Origin: Gammaproteobacteria bacterium | GTDB lineage: Bacteria > Pseudomonadota > Gammaproteobacteria > Ga0077536 | Length of the DNA: 64,000 nt | NCBI GenBank assembly: GCA_009692365.1 | Contig: SHZJ01000018.1 | Coordinates: 1 to 64,000 of the forward strand | Direction of reading: 5' to 3' | In this document: piece after piece, positions 43,801 to 52,848 of the stretch | Layout of the letters: each line of letters begins with the position of its first letter | Numbering within the stretch: position 1 is the stretch's first letter | Program-made: the position numbers and the translations under genes | Notes under the pieces: generated by a model | What the model saw: only the letters and a program-made list of their open reading frames with translations | The model's database searches: none | What the model was told of the DNA's origin: nothing

Positions 43801-45012
43801 ATGAGTCTCGCCGCCAACAAGCGTGTCCTGTCTGGCATGCGGCCTACCGGCCAGCTCCACCTGGGGCACTACCACGGGGTCTTGAAGAACTGGCTCCAGC
43901 TCCAGCACGAGTTCGAGTGCTTCTTTTTTGTGGCCGACTGGCACGCGATCACCACGAATTACGAAGAAACCGGGCTGATTGCCGACAGCGCCTTCGATAT
44001 CGTGATCGATTGGCTGTCGGTGGGGATAAATCCTAGCGCGGCCACTATTTTCGTGCAGTCGCGGGTGCCGGAACACGCGGAACTGCATCTATTGCTGTCG
44101 ATGATTACCCCGCTGAGCTGGCTGGAACGCGTGCCCACCTACAAAGACCAGCAGGAAAAACTCAGCGGACGCGATCTTCTAACCTACGGTTTTCTGGGCT
44201 ACCCGTTGCTGCAGGCCGCCGACATCCTGATTTATAAAGCCGGCCACGTGCCGGTGGGCGAGGACCAAGTTGCCCACATCGAACTGTCTCGTGAGGTCGC
44301 CCGGCGTTTTAATTTTCTCTATGGCCGGGAGCCTGGTTTTGAAGATAAAGCGCTGGCGGCGGCGCGCAAGCTGGGCAAGCGCAACGCGGCCTTGTACCAA
44401 GAACTGCGTAAACGCTACCAAGAAGAAGGCGCCACCGAAGCCCTAGAGCGCGCGCAGGCCATGCTGGAAGGGCAGCAAAATATTTCCATCGGCGATCGCG
44501 AACGACTCTTGGGCTATCTCGAGGGCGGCGGCAAAGTCATTCTGCCCGAGCCGCGCGCGCTGCTCACGCCAGCCTCCAAAATGCCCGGCCTTGACGGCGA
44601 AAAAATGTCGAAGTCCTACCACAACACCATTGGCCTGCGCGAGGCACCTGATTCGGTGCGGCAGAAGCTGCGCACCATGCCGACCGACCCGGCCCGCGTG
44701 CGCCGCACCGATCCGGGCGACCCGGCGCGCTGTCCGGTGTGGAAGTTTCACGACATCTACTCGACCCCCGAGGTCAAGCAATGGGTGCAGGAGGGCTGCC
44801 GCACGGCGGGCATCGGCTGCCTAGATTGCAAGCAGCCAATTATCGACGCCGTGCTCAAAGAACAGGCGCCGATACGTGAGCGCAGCGAGGAATTTCTCGG
44901 CGACCGCGAGGGCGTCAAAGCGATCCTCGACGAAGGCTGCGAGGCCGCCCGCAAGGCCGCCCGCGAGACCTTGGACGAAGTGCGTCAGGCGATGAATCTC
45001 GACTATCGATGA
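43801..45012 (+). CDS. trpS: Tryptophanyl-tRNA synthetase
   Basis: A 403-residue class I aminoacyl-tRNA synthetase. The HIGH-type motif is TGQLHLGHYHG and the KMSKS is GEKMSKS near residue 266. The segment between residues 205 and 230 (LYQELRKRYQEEGATEALER) and the charged stretch after KMSKS make it longer than the E. coli enzyme (about 334 residues). Such longer TrpS forms are common in some proteobacteria. It overlaps scpA by four bases (ATGA). Confidence 0.96.
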   Translation: MSLAANKRVLSGMRPTGQLHLGHYHGVLKNWLQLQHEFECFFFVADWHAITTNYEETGLIADSAFDIVIDWLSVGINPSAATIFVQSRVPEHAELHLLLSMITPLSWLERVPTYKDQQEKLSGRDLLTYGFLGYPLLQAADILIYKAGHVPVGEDQVAHIELSREVARRFNFLYGREPGFEDKALAAARKLGKRNAALYQELRKRYQEEGATEALERAQAMLEGQQNISIGDRERLLGYLEGGGKVILPEPRALLTPASKMPGLDGEKMSKSYHNTIGLREAPDSVRQKLRTMPTDPARVRRTDPGDPARCPVWKFHDIYSTPEVKQWVQEGCRTAGIGCLDCKQPIIDAVLKEQAPIRERSEEFLGDREGVKAILDEGCEAARKAARETLDEVRQAMNLDYR

Positions 45013-45842
45013 GTACCCACGACGCGCCAACAACGCTCGCGGCCGGCGAGCGGCAGCGACCGCAGCAGGCCGAAATGCCGTTTGCAATCGTGCAGGGCAT
45101 GGCCCTGACGGAGCCGCCGAAAGACCTCTACATCCCGCCCGACGCGCTGGAAGTGTTTCTGGAAGCCTTCGCAGGGCCGCTCGACCTGCTGCTGTACCTG
45201 ATCAAACGGCAGAACCTCGATATTCTGGACATTCCGATCGCGCGGATCACAGAGCAGTACATGGCGTACATCGAATTGATGCAGGGCACGAAGCTGGAGC
45301 TCGCGGCCGAATATCTGGTGATGGCCGCGATGCTGGCCGAGATTAAATCGCGCATGTTGCTGCCGAGGCCGGCCCAGCTCACGCAGGAAGAGGCCGACCC
45401 GCGCGCCGAGCTCGTGCGCCGCTTACAAGAATATGAGCGCTATAAGAAGGCCGCGCTGGACCTCGATGAGCTGCCGCGGATCGACCGCGAGTTGCATCGC
45501 GTGGTGCTGTCATTTGAGCAACGCGAGACCCGTCAGCCGCCACCCGAGGTCCCTTTAGAGACCTTGCTCGCAGCCTTTCGCGAGGTCTTAACGCGCGCCT
45601 CGATGTTTGCCGACCATCGCATCGCGCGCGAGTCCTTGTCGGTCAGGGAGCGTATGGCACTGGTGCTCGAACGCGCCCGCCGAGATACTTTTCTGTCCTT
45701 CAGCGCCCTGTTTTCGGCCCACGAAGGCCGCGCTGGCGCCGTGGTAACGCTGCTGGCGGTGCTGGAGCTATTGCGACAGTCGCTCATCGAGCTGGTCCAA
45801 AACGATGAGCGCGCGCCGCTGTATCTCAAACTGGCAGCCTGA
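45009..45842 (+). CDS. scpA: Segregation and condensation protein A
   Basis: A 277-residue kleisin that bridges SMC heads in the condensin complex with ScpB. EVFLEAFAGPLDLLLYLIKR, LAAEYLVMAAMLAEIKSRMLLPRP and the C-terminal winged-helix region (TLLAVLELLRQSLIEL) are the conserved parts. About 20 residues precede the family start, and an internal ATG at about residue 24 is an alternative. It is co-transcribed with trpS and scpB. Confidence 0.94.
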   Translation: MSTHDAPTTLAAGERQRPQQAEMPFAIVQGMALTEPPKDLYIPPDALEVFLEAFAGPLDLLLYLIKRQNLDILDIPIARITEQYMAYIELMQGTKLELAAEYLVMAAMLAEIKSRMLLPRPAQLTQEEADPRAELVRRLQEYERYKKAALDLDELPRIDRELHRVVLSFEQRETRQPPPEVPLETLLAAFREVLTRASMFADHRIARESLSVRERMALVLERARRDTFLSFSALFSAHEGRAGAVVTLLAVLELLRQSLIELVQNDERAPLYLKLAA

Positions 45843-45845
45843 GAC

Positions 45846-46547
45846 ATGTTGTTGAACCAGCCTTCCCGCAAAGCGATCGTCGAGGCGGCGATCATGGCCG
45901 CCGACGCCCCGGTTGGCATCGAACGCCTGCTGCTGCTGTTTGCCGAAGACGGGGAGGGCGCCACGACCCGTGAGGACATCAAGAATCTGCTGGTCGAGTT
46001 GGCCAGCGACTACGCGGACCGTGGCATCGAGTTACGTGAGGCGGGCGGTGCCTGGCGGTTCCAAACCCGCGCCGAATGTGCGCCGTGGGTGAACCGCCTA
46101 TGGGAGGAGCGCAAGCCCCGCTACTCGCGCGCGCTGCTCGAAACCCTAGCAATCATTGCCTACCGTCAGCCCATCACGCGCGCGGAGATCGAGGATATTC
46201 GGGGGGTGGCGGTGAGCACCAGCATCGTCAAGACGCTCCATGAACGGGAATGGGTGAAGATTGTGGGCCACCGGGATGTGCCGGGGCGACCGGCGATTTT
46301 CGCCACCACCCGTGAGTTTCTGGCCTACTTCAACCTCACCTCACTGTCCGATATGCCCACGCTGGCCGAGTTGCGCGACATCGACGAACTCAACACCGAC
46401 CTATTCGCGGATTTCGAAGCCCAGGCGCGCGCGGCGGAAACGCCGGCCGAAGAGGTGCACGACGCCCATCCTAGCCCTGCCGCGATAGGCCTCACCCCCC
46501 CAGCAACAGCAGCTGCGCGTGCGGCCGATGTTGGAGAATCCCACTGA
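45846..46547 (+). CDS. scpB: Segregation and condensation protein B
   Basis: A 233-residue ScpB with two winged-helix domains. The first includes KAIVEAAIMAADAPVGIERL, the second RALLETLAIIAYRQPITRAEIEDIRG (typical fingerprint). FATTREFLAYFNL closes the fold. An Ala/Pro-rich tail of about 45 residues extends the protein. It starts three bases after scpA. Confidence 0.95.
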   Translation: MLLNQPSRKAIVEAAIMAADAPVGIERLLLLFAEDGEGATTREDIKNLLVELASDYADRGIELREAGGAWRFQTRAECAPWVNRLWEERKPRYSRALLETLAIIAYRQPITRAEIEDIRGVAVSTSIVKTLHEREWVKIVGHRDVPGRPAIFATTREFLAYFNLTSLSDMPTLAELRDIDELNTDLFADFEAQARAAETPAEEVHDAHPSPAAIGLTPPATAAARAADVGESH

Positions 46548-46555
46548 ATTCTGAT

Positions 46556-47866
46556 GTGCAACAGGTTGACCCGGACGAGCGCCTCCAAAAAATGCTGGCG
46601 AGCGCGGGCTATGGTTCACGCCGCGAGATCGAGGCGCTGATGGCTGCCGGCCGGGTAATGGTCAACGACCGCGCGGCGGTGCTGGGGATGAAAGTAGGTC
46701 CTACGGACCAGATCACGATCGATGGCAAGCCCTGCAACCCAGGCCCTTCAGCACGGGTGCCGAGCCGGGTTATCGGCATTCACAAGCCACCGGATGTGGT
46801 GTGTACGCGTCACGATCCGGAAGGCCGGGCCAGTATTTTTGAATTGCTTCCGGCGGCCGCTCGGCGTTGGGTGATGGTCGGCCGCCTAGACCTGACCACC
46901 AGCGGCTTGGTGCTGTTTACCGACGACGGAGAATTGGCGCATCGACTGACCCATCCCAGCTATCAAATAGCGCGCCGCTATGCGGTGCGAGTGCTCGGCA
47001 CGCCAACGGCTGAGGACCTCGCCGCCATGCTGGCAGGGGTCGAGGTGGAAGGCGAAGTCCTGAAGTTCGACCGCATCGCCGAGGTCGGTGGGGATGGCGC
47101 GAATCGCTGGTTCGATTGCACCTTACACACTGGCCGCAACCGTGAAGTCCGGCGCTTGTGGGAAGCCCACGGCATCGCAGTCAGCCGCCTGATGCGCGTC
47201 AGCTATGGACCCTTGGCGTTGCCGCGCGAGGTACGCCCGGGCAAATGGTTTGAAGTGGAAGGCGACTTTTTGATTCGGCTCTATCAGGCGGTAGGGCTGG
47301 CTTCCGCCATTGTGGAAGCGCCCCCGCGGGTTAGCGGGGCACGCCTGCGCGATAAAGCGGGCGGCCGCCCGGCACCCCGGCCGCGACCGGGTACGGCGGC
47401 GGCCGGGCCCAAAAAAATGGCGGCCGACCGGACGGCAAAAATTGACTATGTGGCGGCGGATGAACGGCCGCGCAGCGGGCCGCCTGACGCGGGCGGTGCG
47501 CGGGCCGGTTACGCCGGCGGCGGCGAGCGGCCGCGCGGATCTTACGCCGGGGCGGGTGAACGGCCGCGCGGCGGGCCGCCTGACGCGGGCGGTGCGCGGG
47601 CCGGTTACGCCGGCGGCGGCGAGCGGCCGCGCGGGCCTTACGCCGGGGCGGGTGAACGGCCGCGCGGGCCTTACGCGGGGGTGGGTGAACGGCCGCGCAG
47701 CGGGCCCGGTGGGCGTGCGCCGCCGCCAGCGTCTAAACGGGGCGAACCTGGGCCTTACGGTGCGCCACCCCAGCGTTCGCCGGGGGCCGGTAGAGGCCCG
47801 CACAGCGCCGGGCCACGGGGGCCACGGACCCCACCGTCGGGCGGTCCGCCGCGCCGGCCGCGCTGA
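46556..47866 (+). CDS. rluB: 23S rRNA pseudouridine synthase (RluB-like) with repeat-rich tail
   Basis: A 436-residue protein. Residues 7-55 form an S4-type RNA-binding domain (RLQKMLASAGYGSRREIEAL). The RsuA-type catalytic domain follows, with its Asp in GRLDLTTSGLVLFTDDG and the LHTGRNREVRRLWEAHG motif. After about residue 265 a low-complexity Gly/Arg/Pro/Ala tail contains near-identical 32-residue repeats (see repeat entry). The catalytic part fits RluB (23S U2605), although RluB and RluF or RsuA cannot be separated with certainty. The start is GTG 46556. CTG 46544 has better spacing to GGAG, so the start is uncertain. Confidence 0.9.
   Translation: MQQVDPDERLQKMLASAGYGSRREIEALMAAGRVMVNDRAAVLGMKVGPTDQITIDGKPCNPGPSARVPSRVIGIHKPPDVVCTRHDPEGRASIFELLPAAARRWVMVGRLDLTTSGLVLFTDDGELAHRLTHPSYQIARRYAVRVLGTPTAEDLAAMLAGVEVEGEVLKFDRIAEVGGDGANRWFDCTLHTGRNREVRRLWEAHGIAVSRLMRVSYGPLALPREVRPGKWFEVEGDFLIRLYQAVGLASAIVEAPPRVSGARLRDKAGGRPAPRPRPGTAAAGPKKMAADRTAKIDYVAADERPRSGPPDAGGARAGYAGGGERPRGSYAGAGERPRGGPPDAGGARAGYAGGGERPRGPYAGAGERPRGPYAGVGERPRSGPGGRAPPPASKRGEPGPYGAPPQRSPGAGRGPHSAGPRGPRTPPSGGPPRRPR
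47462..47653 (+). repeat. Two tandem 96-bp units inside rluB
   Basis: The 96-bp unit (32 codons) at 47462-47557 is repeated at 47558-47653, differing at only a few bases (CGCAGC versus CGCGGC, GGATCTT versus GGGCCTT). A third, shortened 33-bp unit begins at 47654. Each unit carries ERPR and YAGAG or YAGGG blocks. The in-frame duplication keeps the reading frame. Confidence 0.93.
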
Positions 47867-47929
47867 GCAAATTGATCTGGGGTGGTCGCGCCGTTAAGCT
47901 TGCGCGCTGCCGCCGGGAGGCTTGGGTTC

Positions 47930-48703
47930 ATGCGTAAACCCTTAGTGGTTGGGAACTGGAAAATGCACGGCGAGCTCGCCTCGGCGCGCGCGCTTGCGCT
48001 CGCCGTGCGGCACGCAGAGGGCCATTGCGTCGGCGTGGAAATCGCCGTCTGCCCGCCTTTTGTCCACCTGGGTGGGGTGCTGGAGGTGCTCAGCGGTAGC
48101 GAGGTCGCCAGCGGGGCGCAAAGCGTTTGTGAGTTCGAGGGCGGCGCATACACCGGGGAAATCTCGGCCCAGATGCTGCGCGATCTCGGCGTGCGCTATG
48201 TCATAGTGGGACATTCGGAGCGCCGCGCGCTGTTTGGGGAGAGTGACGCCCACGTGCTGGCCAAGCTGCGGCAGGTGCAGGCGGTTGGGTTGACGCCCAT
48301 CCTGTGCGTTGGTGAAACACTGCAAGAACGCCAAGCAGATGACACCGAAAAAGTGCTCGCAAGGCAACTGGAGGGGGTGCTGGACGCCCCCGACGCTGCC
48401 GCGCTGCTCGCGGATCTGGTGCTGGCCTACGAGCCCGTGTGGGCCATTGGTACCGGCGAAACCGCGACCCCCCAGCAGGCGCAGGCGGTGCATGCGTTTA
48501 TCCGCGCGCGGGTGGCCGGCGCCGGGCCGCTGCGGGCGGCGGCATTGCGGGTGCTCTACGGCGGCAGCGTAAAGCCAGACAACGCGCCGCAGTTGTTTGC
48601 GATGCCAGATATCGACGGCGGGCTGATTGGGGGTGCGGCGCTTAAAGCCGCGGATTTCATTGCCATTTGCGTCGCCGCGCGGGCACGTTTGGGGCTGGCT
48701 TAA
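47930..48703 (+). CDS. tpiA: Triosephosphate isomerase
   Basis: A 257-residue glycolytic enzyme that interconverts dihydroxyacetone phosphate and glyceraldehyde 3-phosphate. Substrate and catalytic residues are Lys11 in GNWKMHG, His95 in VIVGHSERR and Glu168 in AYEPVWAIGTG, with the phosphate-binding YGGSVKPDN near the end. ATG 47930 follows GGGAGG. The frame is open upstream. It precedes secG by 21 bases. Confidence 0.97.
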   Translation: MRKPLVVGNWKMHGELASARALALAVRHAEGHCVGVEIAVCPPFVHLGGVLEVLSGSEVASGAQSVCEFEGGAYTGEISAQMLRDLGVRYVIVGHSERRALFGESDAHVLAKLRQVQAVGLTPILCVGETLQERQADDTEKVLARQLEGVLDAPDAAALLADLVLAYEPVWAIGTGETATPQQAQAVHAFIRARVAGAGPLRAAALRVLYGGSVKPDNAPQLFAMPDIDGGLIGGAALKAADFIAICVAARARLGLA

Positions 48704-48724
48704 TAGAATTTCGGAGACTGATTT

Positions 48725-49198
48725 ATGTTGCAAACCATTTTGCTTGCCCTGCACGTGCTGGTCGCGATTGCGCTCATCGCCTTTATTTTACTGCAGCAGG
48801 GCAGGGGTGCTACGACGGGTGCCGCCTTTGGTGGCGGTGCTTCCGGCACGGTGTTCGGCGCCCGCGGGTCGGCCTCGTTCCTGTCGCGGACGACCTCCGT
48901 GTTGGCGATGGTTTTTCTGGCTAACTGTCTGGTCTTGGCGTTTCTTGCCGCGCACCAAAAACAATCGTTGAGCCTGATCGATCGACTCTCGAGCGCGCCA
49001 GCTACTACCGTGACGCTGCCGGCCGCGGCGGCGCCGTCAATCACCATGCCGCCGGCGCTCGCGAAGGAATCGCCGGCGCAGCTGGCGGCCCCCGATATGC
49101 CGAATATCCCGGCGACCGATCTGCCGAAGATCCCGGCGACCGATCTGCCGAAGATCCCGGCGACCGATCTGCCGAAGATCCCGGCGACTAAGCCCTAA
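48725..49198 (+). CDS. secG: Protein translocase subunit SecG
   Basis: A 157-residue SecG. Two membrane helices (ILLALHVLVAIALIAFILL and VLAMVFLANCLVLAFL) flank the conserved QQGRGATTGAAFGGGASGTVFG loop. It aids SecYEG protein export. The last 65 residues form a Pro/Ala tail that includes three copies of IPATDLPK (24-bp repeats) and extends the protein beyond the 75-130 residues of many SecG proteins. The tail is not needed for the core function as known. Confidence 0.94.
   Translation: MLQTILLALHVLVAIALIAFILLQQGRGATTGAAFGGGASGTVFGARGSASFLSRTTSVLAMVFLANCLVLAFLAAHQKQSLSLIDRLSSAPATTVTLPAAAAPSITMPPALAKESPAQLAAPDMPNIPATDLPKIPATDLPKIPATDLPKIPATKP
49106..49188 (+). repeat. 24-bp tandem repeat in secG tail
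   Basis: Three complete 24-bp units start at 49106, 49130 and 49154, with a partial fourth at 49178. Each encodes IPATDLPK. A diverged copy precedes them (PDMPN). Because the unit is a multiple of three, copy-number change would only alter tail length. Confidence 0.94.
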
Positions 49199-49301
49199 AC
49201 CGGTCGGACTGCACAATAAAAATCTGGCGGCAAGTGCGGGCATCTCGTATCATTCCCGCCGCTGCGTCCGAGGCGACGAGTTAGCAGGTCGCGGGTTCAA
49301 C

Positions 49302-49386
49302 GCCGATGTGGTGAAATTGGTAGACACGCCATCTTGAGGGGGTGGTGGGGAAACCCGTGTGAGTTCGAGTCTCACCGTCGGCACCA
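49302..49386 (+). tRNA. leuU: tRNA-Leu (anticodon GAG)
   Basis: An 85-base tRNA. The acceptor stem pairs 49302-49308 with 49376-49382, including one G-T pair, and the discriminator A and encoded CCA end at 49386. The anticodon stem CCATC/GGTGG closes the loop TTGAGGG with anticodon GAG. A long variable arm, normal for leucine tRNAs, and the T arm GTGAGTTCGAGTCTCAC are clear. It lies between secG and nuoA, as in other beta- and gammaproteobacteria. Confidence 0.96.
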
Positions 49387-49541
49387 TCGACGACTGCCCG
49401 GGGTGGCAGCTCGAAATTGAACCCGCGTGCGCTGCGCGCAGCGGCTTGAGCAAGACAAGCTGGCGCCGGTTTACCTGCGCGGGCGCGAGGTAGGTTAGGC
49501 ACAACGAACGCCCGCTAAGGGCCGGAAGCGGAAATCTCAGC

Positions 49542-49913
49542 TTGCTAGAACTCTATCTACCCATCCTGATTTTCCTTGGCGTTGGCTTGGGCATCGGCAT
49601 CGTGTCGTTGGTCGCCGGCTTTGTCATTGGCAAACTGCTCGGGGTCTACAACCAACCCTCGGCCGCCAAAACCGCGCCCTACGAATGCGGCTTCGAGGCC
49701 TTCGAAGATGCCCGCATGAAGTTCGATGTGCGCTATTACCTGGTCGCCATTCTGTTCATTCTGTTCGACTTGGAAATCGCCTTCTTCTTCCCGTGGGCGG
49801 TGGTGCTCAAAGAACTGGGCCCCAATGGCTATTGGGCCATGATGGTCTTTTTGGGCGTACTGGTAGTGGGCTTTATCTACGAGTGGAAAAAAGGGGCGCT
49901 GGAATGGGAATGA
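49542..49913 (+). CDS. nuoA: NADH:ubiquinone oxidoreductase subunit A
   Basis: A 123-residue membrane subunit with three helices. The motifs [20 protein letters not shown] and [13 protein letters not shown] are diagnostic. It is part of the membrane arm near the quinone site of complex I, which oxidises NADH and pumps protons. The start is TTG at 49542. It overlaps nuoB. The 155 bases between tRNA-Leu and this gene are where the operon promoter would lie, but no clear -35/-10 pair was found. Confidence 0.95.
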   Translation: MLELYLPILIFLGVGLGIGIVSLVAGFVIGKLLGVYNQPSAAKTAPYECGFEAFEDARMKFDVRYYLVAILFILFDLEIAFFFPWAVVLKELGPNGYWAMMVFLGVLVVGFIYEWKKGALEWE

Positions 49914-50386
49914 ACGAGACGCCTGACCGTGGTTTTGTGACCACCACCGTGGATAACGTCGTTAACTGGGCGCGCACCGGCTCGCTGTGGCCCATGACCT
50001 TTGGCTTGGCCTGTTGCGCGGTGGAGATGATGCACGCGGGCGCGTCGCGCTACGATTTGGACCGTTTCGGAATCGTCTTTCGACCGAGCCCCCGCCAATC
50101 CGACGTCATGATCGTGGCCGGCACGCTAGTCAACAAAATGGCCCCGGCGTTGCGTAAAGTCTACGACCAGATGGCCGAACCCAAATGGGTGATTTCGATG
50201 GGTTCCTGCGCCAACGGCGGGGGCTACTACCACTATTCCTATGCCGTCACGCGCGGCTGCGACCGCATCGTGCCGGTCGACATCTACGTGCCCGGCTGTC
50301 CGCCTACCGCCGAGGCGCTGCTCTTTGGCATCTTGCAGCTGCAGGCCAAAATTAAGCGCACCAACACCATCAGCCGCGTGGTATGA
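49904..50386 (+). CDS. nuoB: NADH:ubiquinone oxidoreductase subunit B
   Basis: A 160-residue subunit carrying the N2 4Fe-4S cluster nearest the quinone site. Ligands are the adjacent Cys pair in [10 protein letters not shown], Cys in [12 protein letters not shown] and Cys in [14 protein letters not shown] 49904 has AGGGG seven bases upstream and is preferred, with ATG 49910 overlapping the nuoA stop as an alternative. It belongs to the tightly packed nuo operon. Confidence 0.96.
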   Translation: MGMNETPDRGFVTTTVDNVVNWARTGSLWPMTFGLACCAVEMMHAGASRYDLDRFGIVFRPSPRQSDVMIVAGTLVNKMAPALRKVYDQMAEPKWVISMGSCANGGGYYHYSYAVTRGCDRIVPVDIYVPGCPPTAEALLFGILQLQAKIKRTNTISRVV

Positions 50387-50393
50387 GCCGCCC

Positions 50394-51068
50394 ATGCTGA
50401 CGGATCTCCAGGCGAGCACGCTTAGCGCACTACTGCACGAGCGGTTGGGCGCGCAGCTGCAGGCACTCACGGTAGATCGCGGCGAACTCACGGCCGTTGT
50501 TGCGGCGGCAGACATCAGCGCGGTAGGGCAGATCCTGCGCGACGCCCCAGACCTCTCGTTTCGGCTTTTGGTGGACCTCTCCGGGGTTGATTACCAGACC
50601 TACGGGCAGACCGATTGGGCCACCCACGAGGCGACTTCGGCAGGCTTTAGTCGGGGGGTGGCGGCAGCGTCGGCGGCCGTTCCGGAGGCCGCCACACCCG
50701 GCCGCTTCGCCGTGGTCTACCACCTGCTGTCCACCGCGCACAATCGGCGGGTGCGACTCAAAGTGTGGCTGGCGGAAGACCCGCCGCGGCTGCCCTCGGT
50801 CACCGAGATTTGGCCCTGCGCAGATTGGTACGAACGAGAAGCCTTCGACCTGTTCGGTATTCTGTTCGAAGGGCACCCAGATTTACGCCGTCTGCTGACG
50901 GACTATGGTTTTATCGGCCACCCGTTCCGCAAGGATTTCCCGCTCGAAGGCTACGTCGAAGTGCGCTACGACGCGCAGAAACAGCGCGTCGTTTATCAGC
51001 CGGTGTCGATCGAGAGCCGGGTCCTCGTGCCGCGCGTCATTCGTGGCGACCCTAACAAAGGTCATTGA
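50394..51068 (+). CDS. nuoC: NADH:ubiquinone oxidoreductase subunit C
   Basis: A 224-residue peripheral-arm subunit. The C-terminal signature [22 protein letters not shown]-type motif is followed by [14 protein letters not shown]. An Ala-rich stretch (about residues 75-100, including [13 protein letters not shown]) is inserted before [10 protein letters not shown]. Similar insertions are remembered from Xanthomonas NuoC. NuoC is separate from NuoD here, unlike the fused E. coli form. It starts seven bases after nuoB. Confidence 0.95.
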   Translation: MLTDLQASTLSALLHERLGAQLQALTVDRGELTAVVAAADISAVGQILRDAPDLSFRLLVDLSGVDYQTYGQTDWATHEATSAGFSRGVAAASAAVPEAATPGRFAVVYHLLSTAHNRRVRLKVWLAEDPPRLPSVTEIWPCADWYEREAFDLFGILFEGHPDLRRLLTDYGFIGHPFRKDFPLEGYVEVRYDAQKQRVVYQPVSIESRVLVPRVIRGDPNKGH

Positions 51069-51080
51069 GAGCGCAGCAAT

Positions 51081-52334
51081 ATGCCTGAAATTCGCAACAT
51101 GACCCTGAACTTTGGCCCGCAGCACCCAGCTGCCCACGGCGTGTTGCGCTTGGTGCTGGAGATGGACGGCGAAGTCATTGAACGCGCAGATCCGCACATC
51201 GGTCTGCTGCATCGGGGCACCGAAAAACTGGCCGAGAGCAAGCCGTTCAACCAGAGCATTGGCTACATGGACCGGCTCGATTATGTCTCGATGATGTGCA
51301 ACGAGCACGCCTACGTGATGGCCATCGAGCGGCTGTTGGGCGTCACCCCGCCGCTGCGCGCGCAATACATCCGAGTGATGTTCGACGAAATCACGCGCGT
51401 CTTAAACCACCTGATGTGGCTGGGTGCGCACGGCCTAGACATCGGTGCGATGACCGTCTTTCTCTACTGCTTCCGCGAGCGCGAAGACCTCATGGACTGC
51501 TACGAGGCGGTGTCTGGCACGCGCATGCACGCCACTTATTACCGGCCTGGCGGGGTCTACCGCGACCTGCCCGACCGCATGCCGCAGTACCAAGCTTCCA
51601 AACTGCGCAGCGACAAAATGGTGCGCGAGCTCAACGCCAATCGACAAGGCTCGATGCTCGATTTCATCGAGGACTTCGCCGACCGCTTTCCCGCCTGTGT
51701 GGACGAATACGAAACCCTCCTCACCGACAACCGGATCTGGAAACAGCGCACCGTCGACATCGGCATCGTGACGCCCGAACGCGCGCAGGCGCTGGGCTTC
51801 ACCGGCCCCATGTTGCGCGGCTCGGGTGTGGCCTGGGACTTACGCAAGAAGCAGCCCTATGAGGTCTATCACCTCCTGGATTTCGACATTCCGATCGGCG
51901 TGAACGGCGATTGCTACGACCGGTATTTGGTGCGCATCGAAGAAATGCGCCAGTCCGCGCGCATCATCAAACAATGTGTGCAATGGCTCAGGGTCAACCC
52001 CGGGCCGGTGATGCTCGCCGACCATAAGCTCACCGCCCCGAGCCGGGCCGACATGAAGGGCGACATGGAATCCCTCATCCATCACTTCAAGCATTTTACG
52101 GAAGGCTACTGCGTGCCGGCGGGCGAGGCCTACGCAGCGGTAGAACACCCCAAAGGCGAGTTCGGGATTTACCTCGTGTCCGATGGTGCCAATAAGCCCT
52201 ACCGGCTGAAGGCCCGCGCGCCCGGCTTTCCCCACCTAGCCGCCATGAACGAACTCGTGCAAGGCCATATGCTGGCGGACGTCGTGGCGATCATCGGCAC
52301 GATGGACATCGTGTTCGGCGAAATTGACCGATAA
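51081..52334 (+). CDS. nuoD: NADH:ubiquinone oxidoreductase subunit D
   Basis: A 417-residue 49-kDa-type subunit that helps form the quinone-binding pocket with Nuo[18 protein letters not shown] at the N-terminus has the conserved His involved in quinone binding, and the internal [15 protein letters not shown] and [12 protein letters not shown]-like segments are typical. No cofactor is bound. It is evolutionarily related to the hydrogenase large subunit but lacks the Ni-binding Cys residues. Confidence 0.96.
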   Translation: MPEIRNMTLNFGPQHPAAHGVLRLVLEMDGEVIERADPHIGLLHRGTEKLAESKPFNQSIGYMDRLDYVSMMCNEHAYVMAIERLLGVTPPLRAQYIRVMFDEITRVLNHLMWLGAHGLDIGAMTVFLYCFREREDLMDCYEAVSGTRMHATYYRPGGVYRDLPDRMPQYQASKLRSDKMVRELNANRQGSMLDFIEDFADRFPACVDEYETLLTDNRIWKQRTVDIGIVTPERAQALGFTGPMLRGSGVAWDLRKKQPYEVYHLLDFDIPIGVNGDCYDRYLVRIEEMRQSARIIKQCVQWLRVNPGPVMLADHKLTAPSRADMKGDMESLIHHFKHFTEGYCVPAGEAYAAVEHPKGEFGIYLVSDGANKPYRLKARAPGFPHLAAMNELVQGHMLADVVAIIGTMDIVFGEIDR

Positions 52335-52353
52335 CAGGCACCAGCACCGCGTG

Positions 52354-52848
52354 ATGAACAGCCACCCATCCCTACTTTCAGAGCACGCCTGCCACGTCAT
52401 CGACGACTGGGTGGCGAAATATCCCCCGGAGCGCAAGCAGTCGGCTATTTTGGCGGCGCTGCGCGAAGTCCAGCATGAGAACAACGGGTTTTTGACCACG
52501 CCCTTAATGGACGCCGTCGCGGCCTACCTTGGGATGGCCAAGATTGCCGTGTACGAAGTGGCGAGCTTCTATTCCATGTACGAGACCAAACCGGTAGGCC
52601 GGCACAGCGTGTCTATTTGCACCAATGTCTCGTGCATGCTGCGCGGTAGCGACGATTTGGTCGCGCATGTGGAGCGCAAGCTGGGGATCAAGACCGGTGC
52701 CAGCACCAGCGATGGCCGCATTTACCTCAAGCCCGAAGAAGAATGTCTCGCGGCCTGTTGTGGGGCGCCCATGATGATGGTGGACCATGTCTACTACGAA
52801 CATCTCACGCCGGGGAAAGTGGACGACATCTTGGACGGCTTAACATGA
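52354..52848 (+). CDS. nuoE: NADH:ubiquinone oxidoreductase subunit E
   Basis: A 164-residue subunit with the N1a 2Fe-2S cluster. The ligands are in [10 protein letters not shown] and [13 protein letters not shown]. The [18 protein letters not shown] region is conserved. GTG 52351 and ATG 52354 are both possible starts, and ATG was chosen. The stop overlaps the nuoF ATG by four bases. Confidence 0.95.
   Translation: MNSHPSLLSEHACHVIDDWVAKYPPERKQSAILAALREVQHENNGFLTTPLMDAVAAYLGMAKIAVYEVASFYSMYETKPVGRHSVSICTNVSCMLRGSDDLVAHVERKLGIKTGASTSDGRIYLKPEEECLAACCGAPMMMVDHVYYEHLTPGKVDDILDGLT

Noticed and set aside
47462-47719. CRISPR-like array
   Set aside because: The units are in direct tandem with no unique spacers and are in frame inside rluB.
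47123-47803. Minus-strand frame through the rluB repeats
   Set aside because: It mirrors the repetitive tail (Arg/Pro/Val-rich) and has no ribosome site or domain.
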